DNA from: CAYGVT01 sp964353355
Lineage (GTDB): Archaea; Thermoplasmatota; DTKX01; GCA-020343715
Assembly (NCBI GenBank): GCA_964353355.1
Contig: CAYGVT010000116.1
Span: 1-41,441, forward strand
Direction of reading: 5' to 3'
DNA length: 41,441 nt
Shown: piece by piece, positions 17,901-26,761 of the stretch
How positions within the stretch are numbered: the stretch's first letter is position 1
Layout of the letters: every line of letters begins with the position of its first letter
Translations under genes and position numbers: made by a program
The notes under the pieces: model-generated
What the model was told of the DNA's origin: nothing
Databases searched by the model: none
Seen by the model: the letters and a program-made list of their open reading frames with translations, nothing else

Positions 17901-18433
17901 CGGTTAACGTCAGCGGCGGCTACCTGCGCGTCCCCGTGCAGCTCGAGGAGACGCCGCCGGGCGGCGCGCCCAACGTGCTCAGCGTCGTGGCCACCGACGC
18001 GGTCGGCAACACCGCCACCGTGGTGCTGCGCGTCGTGTGCGACACGCAGTCGCCCCGGCTCACCATCTACGACACCCCGCCGACGGTCCGGCAGGACTTC
18101 TTCAACCTGAGCGGCCTCGTGGGCGACCCCGCGGACCTGCGCGAGCTCACGGTGAACGGCGTGCCGGTCGAGCCCAACGTGGACGGCTTCTTCGAGGCCT
18201 TCGTCGGCCTCCAGCTGGGCAACAACACCTTCACGGTCCGCGCCGTGGACATGGCGGGCAACACCGCATCTAGGTCGGTCACGATGGACCGGCTCTCGGT
18301 CAGGGTCAGGGACGAGGGCATCTTGGGCCTCGGCTCGGCCTCGTGGCTGCTGCTCCTGCTCTTCCTTGGCGTGGGCCTCGCCGTCGCGTTCGGCGCGATG
18401 TGGGCCCTCGCTCGAAGGGAGGTGCGCGCATGA
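14990..18433 (+). CDS. beta-helix/Ig-like surface protein A1 (first gene, operon A)
   Basis: About 1,147 residues. A signal peptide ends near TASAQT. A right-handed parallel beta-helix head covers about 40-480, with rung signatures such as NCTFTRN, GCTFNEMG and GCTFTDIG. Very Tyr-rich loops occur around nt 15580-15910. A domain beginning LVTWQNGVRIPG (about 497) is followed by six Ig-like repeats (about 595-1103) of the TxPP...VNGxxVxVxxGxF...EGxNxIxVxAxDxAGN type. A TM helix (about 1112-1135) ends in the very short tail ARREVRA. It shares this layout with the next three genes. Its stop codon overlaps the next start (ATGA at 18430), so translation is coupled. It is probably a stalked surface adhesin or glycan-binding protein; enzymatic activity (lyase or hydrolase) is possible but not evident. 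Confidence 0.88.
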   Translation: MHPDWMRGLGVRPHLLLTLCAVLLAVLALALTASAQTNPPASGDWTINDVTTISNQAVLIKGSVNVNGGGRLTLDNVALSVQPSNEGSNGLTVNSNGRLTMTGGSYGSANTMHVKFTVNSGATVAMEKVTVSDLWQDATKTGSPGDISWQDNIRGGMVISSGSVTVTNCTFTRNDRVAMTILTGSPVIRGCYFDKSAYFTYYDSGYYYMNRDAYGIIAIGSTPQIEGCTFNEMGDWDTAFNDWTDYYYGYTYLSLEGCGILAYGGAPSISGCTFTDIGRNPASGYYYVYVPSAGRYVYFYFYQPYMAGCVRAIDTMMLDLHDCNFTGNFQGYHYAYQATQSTYAVVVQGGRALVHDIRVITNGGGALFSSADELTFRDSIVMDFTKYGVSLMGGGSQSVYRIVLNGTADLRRQGEEQGVRVEDMSVLPNVHDLNISFVAYGLYVEQTPLCRFRDITINNTTRKVYCNYGRVDCYNVTAGPNDCELGWGQGEINLYFNLWFLVTWQNGVRIPGAVVQVFNESDGLLLAVQSAEDGTVPTLTLLQTKMTGTQGQRTTTTNDPLKTSAFANGTMSDVYEFAFQNNTYFHVVVWDRTPPSMVIYTPKPNHAQNTTSLQVRGVAFDFGSGLLGVEVSVDGQSWARADGWLTWNITLELEEGVYDLQVKGLDIGGGSSITLIKNVTVDLTRPWLRITQPKQAFIYTNSTSITIIGQAEIGSRVFINGDELVTVGGQFYTQRSFSSEGLNVYELVAADLVGNRNVTLLYVYQDITDPVLIIEHPTEDLITNERALEVSGLTDPEVKLTINGIDVPVEGGLFTLDMSLVEGMNVIQVEAVDLAQNHRSATLRVTYDTRPPKVTMAFPAQDVVVNTSNVVVAGTVDVDVQLVRVNHVQVPVRNGAFSKDFKLDEGSNLIQVDVVDRAGNAVTRTYTVTLDTEAPSLALESPADGSYSSTRNALVIGRAEVGATVTINGVPVNVSGGYLRVPVQLEETPPGGAPNVLSVVATDAVGNTATVVLRVVCDTQSPRLTIYDTPPTVRQDFFNLSGLVGDPADLRELTVNGVPVEPNVDGFFEAFVGLQLGNNTFTVRAVDMAGNTASRSVTMDRLSVRVRDEGILGLGSASWLLLLLFLGVGLAVAFGAMWALARREVRA

Positions 18434-21400
18434 ACGGCGTGCACAGGGCGGCCCTCCTCGCGCTCGTGGCGATGCTGGCCGTGGTCGCGCTCGCCGCGAT
18501 CGCGGCCGCCCAGACGGACCCGCCGGCAGCCGGGGAGGACTGGGTCATCTCGAACGACGTGACGACCGTCACCGCCAAGGACATCCACATCGACGGCAAC
18601 ATCAGCGTGGTATCGAGCTCGAGGCTCAATCTGCGCAACCTCACGCTCACGATGGACCCGGCGGAGGACCGACTGACGAGCATCTTCATCGAGAAGGATT
18701 CTATCCTCACCATGTCCAACGTGCGCGTCAGGTCCACCGACGGCAGCAGGCACTTCTGGTTCGAGGTCCGCGGCATCGCCAACATCACTGGCTGCGACAT
18801 CCGCGACCTGGCCTCGAACGACGGGCACCGCACGGCGTACGACCGCATCGTGGGCGGGCTGCAGATCTACGACACCAACACCACGCTCACGGACACGGAC
18901 GTCCACGACAGCCAGCGCATCTGCGTCTACGTGAACGGGGCGAACCCCCTCATCACGGGCTGCGACTTTTACAACTCCGAGTACCTCTACACATCGACCG
19001 AGGCCCAGTACATCTACTCACAGCTTGGCTACTACGGCTACTACTACTTCGTGTACCTGGACGCCACTGGTGTATTCCTCTACTCCGCCAGCCCCACGAT
19101 CGAGCGGTGCACGTTCAACAGCAACGGCCTCGCCACGACCGCGGTGGGCTACTACTCGACGGGCTCCAACCCCTGCTTCGTCGAGACCTGGGGCCGGGGC
19201 CTGCTCGTGGTCGACTCCTCCCCGTACATCAGCAACTGCTCCTTCGCCGACAACGGATTGAACCCCGCGGACAGGGTCATCGGCGGCATCACGTGCATCT
19301 ACCAGGAGGGGCTCTACCCCTACTACGACGACACCTTCCCCATCGAGGGGGGCATCGCCATCGTCGGCACCTCGGCCCCGACCGTCAACTGGACGTCCAT
19401 CTCCAACAGCAACCTGTTCGGCATCCTCGGCAGGAACGCCGCGCCCGCGCTCATCAACAACACCGTCATCTCCGGGTCCTCCAACGTCCGCGACAGGTCG
19501 GTCTTCCAGCCGTGCGGCGCCATCTACCTCGAGTCCGACGGCGGGGGCGCATGCCTCATCGAGAACGTGCACATGAAGTCCAACGTCGTCGTCGCCAACA
19601 TCTTCGCGGACGGCCCCTCCCTGACACTGTCGAACGTCTCGAACGCCGACAACCAAGTGAGCAACGCCTACAACCTCTACCTCGGCAGCGGCACGCACAT
19701 CCTGATGAACTGCTCGCTCGACGGCCGCTCGGCCGGTGGCGCCGACCCCTACCTGACCAACCTCTACGTGGGCGGATGGCGCGGGCAGAACCGCGTCATA
19801 ATATGGGACTCGAAGCTCTTCGGGGCCGAGTACGCCATATACACGCAGAGCAGCGCGGTCATCACGGCCTACAACTCCACGCTCACCTCGGTCGGCAACT
19901 ACGCGTTCTACCTCTACGGGAGCAGCGTGGACTGCATCGACTGCGTGCAGATATTCCCCGAGAGGGCCATCGGCTACACCTGGGGCGGCGCCTCCACGGT
20001 CCGCATCATGTACCACGTCGCCTTCGAGGTGAGGTGGCAGAGCGAGGACCCGGTCTCGCACGCGTTCCTTCAGATAAAGAACTCCACCGGCGAGTTCATC
20101 TACGGCGGCATCACGGGCCTCGACGGTGGGCTCGGCCCCATCATCCTGACCGCGAAGACGCTCCTCGTGAGCTCCGACACGTCCATCACCATCTCGAACA
20201 CCCCCATCTACGCCCAGGCATACTCGAGCGGGCTGCAGTCGGTCCAGTTCAGGTTCGACTTCACCAGCAAGCACGTCGACCCCGCCTACAGGGTCACAAT
20301 CTCCGACACGAAGGACCCCGAGATTTACATCTTCGCCCCCGTCGACGGCAAGGCCTACCCCTCCACCAACCTGTCCGTCTACGGCATGTGCCTCGACATC
20401 GGCTCGGGCGTGCTGAAGATGGACGTGCAGGCCGACAGCGGGGCCTGGCACGTCACCAACGGCACCGAGACGTGGAGCGTGTTCCTCGACCTCAAGGAGG
20501 GCCGTCACCAGATCGTGGTCCGTGCCGAGGACCGCGCGGGGAACGTGGTCCTGAAGCAGCTCAAGTCCGTCACCATCGACCTCACGCCGCCCGAGCTTGT
20601 GATACTCGACCCCGTCAAGGACACGTGGTACGCGTCCTCCCTCAACTACACGCTGCGCGGCACCACGCACGGCCAGGTGCAGCTCACCATCAACGGCCGC
20701 GTCGTCGAGGTCGCGCCCGACGGCTCCTGGGCCTCGGGCTGGGAGCTCAACAGCGGCAGCAACGAGTTCACCATCCGGTCGACCGACATCGTGGGCAACT
20801 ACAACGAGGTCGTCAAGGTCATCGTGCGGGACTCCACCGTGCCCAAGCTCATCCTCACGTCCCCCGCGGAGGGTTCGTGGACGAACATCTCCCAGGTGGA
20901 GGTGAAGGGCATCACCGAGATCGGTGCGACGGTGTACGTCAACGGCGAGCCCGTCCCCACCTACAGCGGCAGGTTCGCGTCGACGCTGTTCCTCACGGAG
21001 GGCGAGAACCGCATCTCCGTCGACGCGGTCGACCGCGCGGGCAACGTCATGCCCCTGGTCCGGACCGTCGTGCTCGACAGCGTGCCGCCGGTGCTGCGCA
21101 TCGAGAGCCCGCTGGGCAGCGGCATGGTCGCCGATCGCACGCTCGACATCCGCGGCTCGCTCGACGACACCACCATCTCCAACATAGTCGTCAACGGGCT
21201 GCTCGTGCCCGTGGAGGGCCTCCGGTTCCACAAGTCCTTCAGGCTGGAGGAGGGCCTCAACCTCGTCATGGTCGAGGCGTGGGACAGGGCGCAGAACTAC
21301 GCGTCGCGCACCTTCCGCATCACGCTCGACACCCTGCCCCCGATGCTCCAGGTGATAGAGCCTGGGGGGGACGTCGTCACGCGCGGATCCACGGTCGACA

Positions 21401-22158
21401 TGCGCGGCCGCGTGGAGGTCGGCGTCACGTTCCGCATCACGGGCAGCCCGAACGCCATCGACAACGACCTGGTCACTCGGCTCGAGGACACCTTCAGGTT
21501 CCTGGAGTACCCCCTGAGGTCCGGCCTCAACACGCTCACCTTCGAGGCCGTCGACGCGGTCGGCAACGTGGCGCGTGTGGTCAGGAAGGTCCAGTACGAC
21601 CTGGAGCCGCCGGAGCTGCTGCTGGCGGCCGTGCCCGAGTCCACGTACAGGGAGATAATCGAGCTCTCCGGCGTGCTGCGCAACGGCACCTCGGTGAGCG
21701 TCGACCGGATCCCGGTCGTCGTGGACGCGGACGGCTCGTTCATGCAGTCTGTGCACCTCAAGCCCGGCTTCAACGCCATCACCATAAGCGCGCTCGACGA
21801 GGCCGGCAACGAGGCCATCCGGGTCGTGAACGTCACGCGCGCCAGCGTCCCCGAGCCTCCGAGGGGCATCATGGGCGCTGGCCCGGGCGCCTCTATCGCG
21901 CTCATCGTCGTCATGCTGGTCATCGGGCTCGCGGTCATCTACCCCGCCGTCCGCGCGAGGGGCAAGGAGGCCGAGCCGCCCGTGGCGGCCCCCCCGCCCG
22001 TCGCGGCCGCCCCGCGGCCGCAGAAGTCGGGGCCGCGCCCCCTCAAGGGACGCAGGCGGAGGGGGGCGGCACCGCCTTCCGACGCGCACGGCCCGCCGCC
22101 ACCGCCACCGGCACCGCCCCAACCTGATGAGAGGGGCCAGAACCCACCCTGGCGATAG
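18430..22158 (+). CDS. beta-helix/Ig-like surface protein A2 (second gene, operon A)
   Basis: A 1,242-residue paralogue of the upstream gene. The ATG at 18430 sits in an ATGA overlap with its stop. A signal peptide (to about AAAQT) is followed by DPPAAGEDWVISNDVTT, matching the mature N-terminus of A1. The beta-helix head (about 35-520) contains Cys-bearing rungs (TGCDFYNS, ERCTFNSNG, SNCSFADNG) and a Tyr-rich segment near nt 18975-19060. A WQS version of the linker domain is at about 533. Six Ig-like repeats span about 630-1140 and a TM helix about 1150-1172. A 70-residue cytoplasmic tail rich in Pro, Ala and Arg follows, including GRRRRG and PPPPPPAPP. The tail is much longer than that of A1 and resembles that of B2. 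Function is unknown. Confidence 0.88.
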   Translation: MNGVHRAALLALVAMLAVVALAAIAAAQTDPPAAGEDWVISNDVTTVTAKDIHIDGNISVVSSSRLNLRNLTLTMDPAEDRLTSIFIEKDSILTMSNVRVRSTDGSRHFWFEVRGIANITGCDIRDLASNDGHRTAYDRIVGGLQIYDTNTTLTDTDVHDSQRICVYVNGANPLITGCDFYNSEYLYTSTEAQYIYSQLGYYGYYYFVYLDATGVFLYSASPTIERCTFNSNGLATTAVGYYSTGSNPCFVETWGRGLLVVDSSPYISNCSFADNGLNPADRVIGGITCIYQEGLYPYYDDTFPIEGGIAIVGTSAPTVNWTSISNSNLFGILGRNAAPALINNTVISGSSNVRDRSVFQPCGAIYLESDGGGACLIENVHMKSNVVVANIFADGPSLTLSNVSNADNQVSNAYNLYLGSGTHILMNCSLDGRSAGGADPYLTNLYVGGWRGQNRVIIWDSKLFGAEYAIYTQSSAVITAYNSTLTSVGNYAFYLYGSSVDCIDCVQIFPERAIGYTWGGASTVRIMYHVAFEVRWQSEDPVSHAFLQIKNSTGEFIYGGITGLDGGLGPIILTAKTLLVSSDTSITISNTPIYAQAYSSGLQSVQFRFDFTSKHVDPAYRVTISDTKDPEIYIFAPVDGKAYPSTNLSVYGMCLDIGSGVLKMDVQADSGAWHVTNGTETWSVFLDLKEGRHQIVVRAEDRAGNVVLKQLKSVTIDLTPPELVILDPVKDTWYASSLNYTLRGTTHGQVQLTINGRVVEVAPDGSWASGWELNSGSNEFTIRSTDIVGNYNEVVKVIVRDSTVPKLILTSPAEGSWTNISQVEVKGITEIGATVYVNGEPVPTYSGRFASTLFLTEGENRISVDAVDRAGNVMPLVRTVVLDSVPPVLRIESPLGSGMVADRTLDIRGSLDDTTISNIVVNGLLVPVEGLRFHKSFRLEEGLNLVMVEAWDRAQNYASRTFRITLDTLPPMLQVIEPGGDVVTRGSTVDMRGRVEVGVTFRITGSPNAIDNDLVTRLEDTFRFLEYPLRSGLNTLTFEAVDAVGNVARVVRKVQYDLEPPELLLAAVPESTYREIIELSGVLRNGTSVSVDRIPVVVDADGSFMQSVHLKPGFNAITISALDEAGNEAIRVVNVTRASVPEPPRGIMGAGPGASIALIVVMLVIGLAVIYPAVRARGKEAEPPVAAPPPVAAAPRPQKSGPRPLKGRRRRGAAPPSDAHGPPPPPPAPPQPDERGQNPPWR

Positions 22159-22187
22159 CGCGCCCCGACCCACCGATGCAGAAGGGG

Positions 22188-22288
22188 ACCCCAGCGACGG
22201 CGCTGGGGTGCGACCCTTGACGGGGGCGGGGGCGCGGGAGGAACGGACCGGGGCCGGGCATGGGCATGAGGATGACCCCGGCCCGGTC
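22188..22288. terminator. two strong hairpins after operon A
   Basis: A perfect stem (ACCCCAGCG-ACGG-CGCTGGGGT, 22188-22209) begins 30 bases after the stop of A2. A second, bulged 12-bp stem pairs 22246-22258 with 22276-22288. They fit 3'-end structures or terminators between the two beta-helix operons. The rest of 22159-22417 holds only the promoter of operon B. Confidence 0.45.
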
Positions 22289-22383
22289 GCGGATGCGGCA
22301 ATCGCCCGTACATGAACCCGCGCAGCGCGCGCGCACGCCCGCGCGCGGCCAGACGCCCGAGAGCGATGTCAACCTCATGCAAA

Positions 22384-22395
22384 TTTATTTATATG
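22384..22395 (+). promoter_or_regulatory. TATA box of the second beta-helix operon
   Basis: TTTATTTATATG is a strong A/T-rich element in a GC-rich context. Predicted initiation is near 22416, about 11 nt before the ATG at 22427. Confidence 0.65.
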
Positions 22396-22426
22396 GTTCG
22401 GACGGTAAGCGTCCCGAGTGAGAACC

Positions 22427-25400
22427 ATGAGGACTATGTACTGGTCATACCTCATTCTGGCTGCCCTCGCCGTCCTGGCCGCGGCGGCCATGACAGCTTC
22501 GGCCGTGGATATCCTTGGGGACCTCGATGTCACCACCAACTATCCCATGGCCAACGGTGACCTGAACGTCTACGGGAACGTGACCGTGAAGGCCGGAGGG
22601 ACGCTCGACCTGCGGAACGTCAACCTCGCCCTGAAGTGCGCCTCGGAAGGCCAGTACACGCTCAAGGTCGAGAACGGTGGCAGGTACGTCCACAACGGCG
22701 GCACCATCGGCACCGGCAGCTCCTACCGGTTCAAGTTCGAGGTGCGCGGGGCGATGACCCTCGAGGGGGTCACCGTCAGCAACACGTGGGGCCAGGGCGG
22801 CGCCTTCGACCCCTCGACGGGCGCCGACCCGGACCTTGCGGGCCTCAAGGGAGGCATCCAAATCTACTCTAGCTCGGTCTACATCGGCAACTCCACGCTC
22901 GAGAACGGCCTGCTCACTATGGTCTACGTCGGCAGCGGCGCGACCCCCACCGTGCGCGGGGGCACCATAAGGAACGTCCAGTACAACGTCAAGAGCTACT
23001 ACCAGTCGGCCTCGTCGAGCCCCTCGACCACGAAGTACTCCGCCATGGCGTACGGCGTCCTGCTCGACGGCGGGGCCGCCAGCATCGACGGCGTCGCCTT
23101 CACCGACATCGGCGTGTTCACCACGATGTCCTCCATCTACTACCGCGACCAGGCCGTCAACAACAACGAGTACTACGTCATGGCCTCGGCCGTGGCCGCG
23201 CGCAGCACCGAGATCAAGGTCGTGAGCTGCACCATCTCCAAGGTCGGGGTTCTCACCAAGGCGAGCGATTCGTTCGACTCCGGCGGCAACACGGTCAACC
23301 AGTACTTCTACCAGTACCGCGTCGCGGGCCTCTACGGCTTCCGCGCGAAGGGCTCGGCCGTCCAGGCCAACACCATCACGGACGTCTCCTGGGGCATGTA
23401 CGTCTCCGTCGACCCGTCGGCGGCCGGCAACCCCACCATGACGTTCGACGTCATCATCGACAACGTGCTCACCCGCAACGCCATGGGCGGCGCGCTGTTC
23501 TCGCTGCGCGCGGTGAAGGCGCCGGTCACCATCAACGTGTCCGACAACAACATCGACCACAGCGGCGTGGCCCCCATGGGCGCGCTGGAGGACTGCGGCC
23601 TGGTCGTGACCGCGACGGACTGCACCGCGGAGCTCAAGGTCATCCTGCAGCAGAACAGGTTTGACACGAACGTCGGCAGGGGCGCCCTCGTGGACGTGCA
23701 CAACCACGGCGCCGCGCTCACCGTCGAGGCGACCAGCACCAACGTGTTCCAGGCCAACGGGGCCGCGGGCCTCAAGGTCGTGGCCGACACGGTGACCGGG
23801 AACATCAGGATCGAGGTGACGAACGCCACCTTCTCCACCAACCGCCCCATCTCGCAGGGCGACGAGGGCGCGCTCGCGGTCGAGGGCGGCGGCAACACCG
23901 GCCAGCTCTGGTTCAAGCTCGCGGACCTGTCATCCAGCAACAACCAGGGCTACGGCGTGGGCGTCGGCCTGGGCTCCGGCATGTGGACGGCCAACCACGC
24001 GTCCAAGACGACCTACACGCTGCACCAGGTCGACCTGAACGACAACACCGACACGGGGCTTTGGGTCTTCGACAACTACGGGACCAACGGCCAGAGCACG
24101 ACGTTCGACTGGGCCGACGTCGAGGCCGACCGCAGCACCAGCGGCGGGGGCGTCTACGTGCACTCGCGCTCCGCGCTCGGCACCATCAAGATGACCGTCA
24201 TCGGCCTCACCGTCATCGACGCCGCGGAGGGAAGGGACGCCGTGCGGCTCGAGCTCGCGGGGGCCAACTTCAACCCGCGCACGCTGCTCAAGGGGCTGTT
24301 CATCACCTACGCCGGGGATTCCCCCAGCTCGACGGGCCTGTCGCTGCAGGGCACCGACGGCGCCAACCGGTGGCCCGTGGACCTCATGGACACGGTCAGC
24401 ATCAACTCGGGCACCGCACTCGAGGCCCAGTTCTGCAACGTGGTGGCCACCAACTGCAACCTCACGACGTCCACGCAGACCGCCGTTTCGGCGCTCGACA
24501 GCCGCGTCGACCTCTACTACTGCCGGATACCCGAGCTCAGCGCCCAGGTCAACTCCAACACGCTCAACGCGGGCGTCTACTTCTACAAGTGGTTCAACGT
24601 CAGCCTCGTGGCGTGGCAGAACAAGGCCCCCATCAAGAACCAGACCATCACCATCAAGCGCTACAACGAGCCCAAGGACGAGCTCTACACCGCGAAGACC
24701 GACGGGCTCGGCAAGCTCGAGTTCAAGCAGATCCCCTACTGGATGAAGGACGACATCAACACGCCGCTGCGCAACGACGTGCTGCAGGCGTTCATGAAGA
24801 TAGCGAACGACGATCTGAACAGCCAGTTCTTCGACTTCAACACCTCGATCATCGGCATCGACGACCCGGCGGTGCCGGACCTCGTCGTCAGCATCCCCGC
24901 CGAGAACACCATCCAGAAGGTGGGCGACTTGGTCATCCAGGGCGAGATACGCGACGCCCACAGCGGCATCGTGAGGGTCGAGGCCACCGTCGACAACATC
25001 GTGTGGCACAACGCGACGGGCCTGGAGGGCCGTGTGGGCCAGTTCAAGGCGACCTTCAGGATACCCCTCTCCGGCCTGGTCGACAACGTCTACACCATCA
25101 AGGTCCGCGGCTGGGACGTCGCCCGATATCCCAACGAGACCCTCGGCGTGGCGCTCGTGGAGATAAGGAACGTCAAGATCGACACGCAGCCCCCGTTCCT
25201 CATCGTCGAGCACCCCCCCTCGGAGCACTACGTCACCAACATGGGGTCCATCGACATCGTGGGCAGGACGGAGTCGGCCAAGTTCATCCGCAAGCTCACC
25301 ATCAACGACCTCATCATCCCCATCCTGGGCATCACCTTCAACTTCTCGACCCCGCTCGAGGAGGGCTCCAACACCTTCATCATCATCGCGGAGGACACCG

Positions 25401-26761
25401 CGGGCAACATCGCCGTCCTCACGCGCCAGATAGTGAGGGACACGCTTGCGCCCACCCTCATCGTCACGACCCCCACGGAGTTCTACAGCTCGCGGCAGCA
25501 GGACTTCGAGATCTCGGGCGATTCCGAGGAGACGGCCAACATCACCGTCAGGCTCGACAGTCGCGAGTGGGAGCTGGTGACGAACCGCGGCGGCACGCGG
25601 TTCTACCACGTCATCAAGATCCTCAAGGAGGGCACGCACATCATCACCGTGAGGGCCAGGGACGCCGCCACGAACGAGGCCACCGTCGTGAGGTACGTGA
25701 AGTACGACACCACGCCGCCCATCATCGACATCGACGCGCCGACGTCCGGCCAGATAACCAACCTCCAGAAGGTCCTGGTCTCCGGCGGGACCGACGTCGA
25801 GGTGCGCCAGGTCTTCGTCAACAACCTCATCTTCAACGTCACGATGGGCCGGTTCGCGCTCGACATCAACCTTCTCGAGGGCGTGCAGAACATCACCATC
25901 AAGGTCGCGGACGCGGCGGGCAACGAGAACCAGACCCGCATCCCCATCACCATCGACGTGACGCCCCCGCACCTGGTGGGCCTCACCATCGAGTCCAGCG
26001 AGCCCGGCTCGACCTCCATCCCCATCACGAACGGCATGGTCGTCAACATGCGCAGCGTCCGGTTCCGCGGCCGCCTGGAGCAGATGGACCAGCGCAACTT
26101 GTACGTGCGCGTGGGCAACGACAACCGCACCGCGCTCTGGGACGAGGGCGGCTCGTTCTACCGCGAGTTCAACCTCGACGAGGGGGAGAACGTGGTCATC
26201 TTCTTCTGCGTCGACATCGCGAACAACAGGGAGACTCGCGAGTTCAGGATATGGGTCGACACCCGCGCGCCCACCGTCAAGTTCATGAGCCCCAAGCTCA
26301 CCCCCAACTTCGAGGCCACCGTCGAGGAGGACACCATCGTCATCTCCGGCATCATGGAGGAGGCGGGCGTGTCGCTCATGATCCAGAACAAGCCCGTGGC
26401 CATCGTCCCCGGCTCCGGCCAGTTCAACACGGTGGTCGCGCTCATCGAGGGCGTCAACAACATCGAGGTGTCCTTCCACGACCCGGCGGGCAACGACGAC
26501 AGCTACCTGCTGCGCATCACCTACAAGCCGGCCAAGGAGGACGAGTCCCCCACGAAGGCCGCCCTCGGGAAGCTGTGGTGGGTGTTCGCGCTCGCCATCG
26601 CCATCCTCATCATCCTTCCCCTCACCGTCCGCAGGACCCGCGGGAAGTGGCTCAAGGAGCACCCTGAGCTCGAGAGGTACGACGCCAAGGCGGCCCGCGA
26701 GGGCTACTACGAGGACCCGGCCTACTGGCAGGACCAGTACCGCAGGGGAGGTGGCTACTGA
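22427..26761 (+). CDS. beta-helix/Ig-like surface protein B1 (first gene, operon B)
   Basis: About 1,444 residues, the longest of the four paralogues. The ATG at 22427 is preferred over a GTG at 22418 because the TATA box predicts initiation close to 22416. A signal peptide (to about ASAVD) precedes a long beta-helix head (about 30-710). A VAWQNKAPIKN domain with a carboxypeptidase-regulatory-like look is at about 722. Six Ig-like repeats (about 815-1371) and a TM helix (about 1378-1398) follow. The 45-residue cytoplasmic tail is charged and Tyr-rich and ends RRGGGY. Its stop shares one base with the start of the next gene (TGATG), so the pair is translationally coupled. The layout mirrors operon A. 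Substrate or ligand is unknown. Confidence 0.88.
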   Translation: MRTMYWSYLILAALAVLAAAAMTASAVDILGDLDVTTNYPMANGDLNVYGNVTVKAGGTLDLRNVNLALKCASEGQYTLKVENGGRYVHNGGTIGTGSSYRFKFEVRGAMTLEGVTVSNTWGQGGAFDPSTGADPDLAGLKGGIQIYSSSVYIGNSTLENGLLTMVYVGSGATPTVRGGTIRNVQYNVKSYYQSASSSPSTTKYSAMAYGVLLDGGAASIDGVAFTDIGVFTTMSSIYYRDQAVNNNEYYVMASAVAARSTEIKVVSCTISKVGVLTKASDSFDSGGNTVNQYFYQYRVAGLYGFRAKGSAVQANTITDVSWGMYVSVDPSAAGNPTMTFDVIIDNVLTRNAMGGALFSLRAVKAPVTINVSDNNIDHSGVAPMGALEDCGLVVTATDCTAELKVILQQNRFDTNVGRGALVDVHNHGAALTVEATSTNVFQANGAAGLKVVADTVTGNIRIEVTNATFSTNRPISQGDEGALAVEGGGNTGQLWFKLADLSSSNNQGYGVGVGLGSGMWTANHASKTTYTLHQVDLNDNTDTGLWVFDNYGTNGQSTTFDWADVEADRSTSGGGVYVHSRSALGTIKMTVIGLTVIDAAEGRDAVRLELAGANFNPRTLLKGLFITYAGDSPSSTGLSLQGTDGANRWPVDLMDTVSINSGTALEAQFCNVVATNCNLTTSTQTAVSALDSRVDLYYCRIPELSAQVNSNTLNAGVYFYKWFNVSLVAWQNKAPIKNQTITIKRYNEPKDELYTAKTDGLGKLEFKQIPYWMKDDINTPLRNDVLQAFMKIANDDLNSQFFDFNTSIIGIDDPAVPDLVVSIPAENTIQKVGDLVIQGEIRDAHSGIVRVEATVDNIVWHNATGLEGRVGQFKATFRIPLSGLVDNVYTIKVRGWDVARYPNETLGVALVEIRNVKIDTQPPFLIVEHPPSEHYVTNMGSIDIVGRTESAKFIRKLTINDLIIPILGITFNFSTPLEEGSNTFIIIAEDTAGNIAVLTRQIVRDTLAPTLIVTTPTEFYSSRQQDFEISGDSEETANITVRLDSREWELVTNRGGTRFYHVIKILKEGTHIITVRARDAATNEATVVRYVKYDTTPPIIDIDAPTSGQITNLQKVLVSGGTDVEVRQVFVNNLIFNVTMGRFALDINLLEGVQNITIKVADAAGNENQTRIPITIDVTPPHLVGLTIESSEPGSTSIPITNGMVVNMRSVRFRGRLEQMDQRNLYVRVGNDNRTALWDEGGSFYREFNLDEGENVVIFFCVDIANNRETREFRIWVDTRAPTVKFMSPKLTPNFEATVEEDTIVISGIMEEAGVSLMIQNKPVAIVPGSGQFNTVVALIEGVNNIEVSFHDPAGNDDSYLLRITYKPAKEDESPTKAALGKLWWVFALAIAILIILPLTVRRTRGKWLKEHPELERYDAKAAREGYYEDPAYWQDQYRRGGGY

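Noticed and set aside
19018..22173. 1,051-codon open frame on the minus strand opposite A2, and similar ones at 3208-6330, 10889-12340, 14930-16807, 23930-26884 and 27529-29931
   Set aside because: They are rich in Arg, Gly, Val, Asp and His, have no recognisable domains, and lie exactly opposite well-supported genes. High third-position GC removes stops from the antisense frame.
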